The notes under the pieces: model-generated | Databases searched by the model: none | What the model saw: only the letters and a program-made list of their open reading frames with translations | What the model was told of the DNA's origin: nothing | Position numbers and translations under genes: made by a program | Part shown: positions 4,443-5,616 of the stretch, in pieces | How the letters are laid out: each line of letters starts with the position of its first letter | Numbering within the stretch: position 1 is the stretch's first letter | NCBI GenBank assembly: GCA_007117175.1 | Contig: SKGZ01000251.1 | Location: forward strand, 1 to 5,616 | Length of the DNA stretch: 5,616 bases | Reading direction: 5' to 3' | DNA from: Bacteriovoracales bacterium | GTDB taxonomy: Bacteria; Bdellovibrionota; Bacteriovoracia; Bacteriovoracales; Bacteriovoracaceae

Positions 4443-5616
4443 ATGTTTGAAAATGCAGAAGAAAAAAATCTATCAAGCTCTGGTGCAGTGATTAAAGTCA
4501 TTGGAGTTGGTGGAGGTGGATGTAATGCTATTAATACCATGATTGCCTCTGGCCTAAAGGGTGTACAGTATATTGTGGCGAATACGGATTGCCAGGCACT
4601 TAACGCCAGCAAGGCAGATGTGAAAATTCAATTGGGTGCAGAAGTGACTAAAGGATTAGGAGCTGGTGCTAACCCTGAAATGGGGCGCAAGGCTGCACTA
4701 GAAGACTATGAAAAACTTTCTGAGGCTATTTCGGGCGCAGATATGGTCTTTATTACTGCCGGAATGGGCGGAGGAACCGGAACAGGTGCTGCTCCGGTGA
4801 TTGCCAAGCTAGCTAAGGAGCTTGGAGCTTTGACAGTGGGTGTAGTCACTAAGCCATTTGCTTTTGAAGGAAAGAAAAGATCAAGACAAGCACTTTCTGG
4901 TATTAAGGACTTGGAAGAGTCAGTGGATTCTCTTATCACTATCCCCAATCAAAGACTTTTAATGCTAGCTGATGAGTCGTTGTCTCTTGTTGATACATTC
5001 AAGAGAGCGGATCAGGTTTTACTCAACGCCGTTCAAGGAATTTCAGATCTTATTAACAATACAGGTCTGATTAATGCGGACTTTGCCGATGTCAGTACAG
5101 TGATGAGTAATAAGGGACTTGCTTTAATGGGAACAGGTGTTGCTGCTGGAGAGGGTCGAGCGGTGGCTGCTGCAGAGATGGCAATTAATTCACCATTACT
5201 AGAAGACATTACTATCGATGGGGCAACTGGAATCATTATCAATATTACTGGCTCAAGTGCTCTTTCTATTAATGAAACCAATGAGGCGACGACTTTAATC
5301 ATGGAAGCGGCTGACGAGGATGCTGAAATTATTTTTGGCACAGTGATTGATGAAGATATGGGTGATGAGATTAAAATTACTGTGATCGCAACAGGATTAA
5401 ATAACCCTAATGAAAGTCGCAGCTCCAGAAATTTTGCTCATTCAGAGATCATTGAGCCGAGCGCTTCACCGGTTGAGTCAGAAAAAGAGATGGAAGATTT
5501 TATGAATGATCTTGAGTCAGCTAGCATGCAAAAAGAGCCAGGGCCACAAGTTGAAATGAGTCGACACCAGCTAGCGGAAAACCTCAAAGCAGCTGCTCAG
5601 AAGGTAGAGCAAACGA
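4443..5616 (+). CDS. ftsZ: FtsZ, tubulin-like division GTPase (3' end outside window)
   Basis: FtsZ polymerises on GTP in the cytoplasm to form the Z-ring that organises septal wall synthesis. I translated 391 residues from ATG 4443 with no stop before the right edge. After a short N-terminal tail (1-16) the GTPase domain begins with [15 protein letters not shown] (17-31). ANTDCQAL (46-53) and the tubulin signature GGGTGTG (109-115) follow, then the helix with NQRLL (169-173). The T7 synergy loop NADFADV (211-217) carries Asp213 and Asp216, the GTP-hydrolysis residues; the second residue of the loop is Ala where Val is frequent. The globular core ends near [10 protein letters not shown] (310-319). 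Residues from about 320 to 391 form a polar, Glu/Ser/Ala-rich linker. The conserved C-terminal peptide that binds FtsA is not yet reached and should lie just beyond the window. Nothing suggests truncation or frameshift in the visible part. Confidence 0.98.
   Translation, partial: MFENAEEKNLSSSGAVIKVIGVGGGGCNAINTMIASGLKGVQYIVANTDCQALNASKADVKIQLGAEVTKGLGAGANPEMGRKAALEDYEKLSEAISGADMVFITAGMGGGTGTGAAPVIAKLAKELGALTVGVVTKPFAFEGKKRSRQALSGIKDLEESVDSLITIPNQRLLMLADESLSLVDTFKRADQVLLNAVQGISDLINNTGLINADFADVSTVMSNKGLALMGTGVAAGEGRAVAAAEMAINSPLLEDITIDGATGIIINITGSSALSINETNEATTLIMEAADEDAEIIFGTVIDEDMGDEIKITVIATGLNNPNESRSSRNFAHSEIIEPSASPVESEKEMEDFMNDLESASMQKEPGPQVEMSRHQLAENLKAAAQKVEQT

Noticed and set aside
4412..4612. 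66-codon open frame on the - strand across the ftsA-ftsZ junction
   Set aside because: It is antisense to the ftsA C-terminal helix and the FtsZ GTP-binding start, with no visible ribosome binding site or family resemblance.
4706..4948. 80-codon open frame on the - strand
   Set aside because: It is antisense to the conserved FtsZ GTPase core; its Pro/Ala/Ser-rich product is the usual reflection of Gly- and Ala-rich codons.
5033..5341. 102-codon open frame on the - strand
   Set aside because: It is antisense to the FtsZ T7-loop region and C-terminal subdomain, with Ala/Ser/Ile-rich low-complexity translation.

Overview
This window is the distal half of a bacterial division and cell wall (dcw) cluster. 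All genes lie on the + strand and are packed tightly: the 3' end of murD, then ftsW, murB, a divergent ftsQ-like gene, ftsA, and most of ftsZ, which runs off the right edge. I see no mobile elements, RNA genes, CRISPR arrays or terminators. The only non-coding stretch of any size is the 59 bp between the ftsQ-like gene and ftsA.

Organism: the DNA is AT-rich by eye, with A/T-ending codons dominant. FtsA and FtsZ occur together with a complete lipid-II/SEDS gene set in the order typical of Gram-negative dcw clusters. The divergence of MurB and the FtsQ-like protein, with otherwise proteobacterial-type FtsA/FtsZ/FtsW, would fit a Bdellovibrionota (Bacteriovorax-like) or other deep-branching Gram-negative lineage. 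That assignment is inference only; no diagnostic marker for a phylum is visible.

Layout: bases 1-316 encode the C-terminal domain of MurD. ftsW (325-1476) follows after 8 bp without a recognisable Shine-Dalgarno. murB (1480-2385) begins 3 bp after the ftsW stop, and the ftsQ-like gene (2382-3119) overlaps murB by 4 nt (GTGA), so translation is probably coupled. The 59-bp spacer holds a possible promoter and a 14-bp inverted repeat. ftsA (3179-4429) and ftsZ (4443 to the edge) follow, each with a good Shine-Dalgarno.

How the genes work together: MurB and MurD act in the cytoplasmic synthesis of UDP-MurNAc-peptide. FtsW polymerises lipid II at the septum. The FtsQ-like protein would be the periplasmic scaffold that connects the late divisome. 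FtsA tethers FtsZ polymers to the membrane. The window is mainly ordinary core biology, and I found no undescribed system. The points worth a second look are the absence of murG and murC between ftsW and murB, the tail-less and possibly cleaved FtsQ-like protein with a 7-bp tandem repeat in its signal sequence, a possible leaderless ftsW promoter, a Ser-to-Cys change at the MurB catalytic position, and a short GC-rich patch in ftsA.
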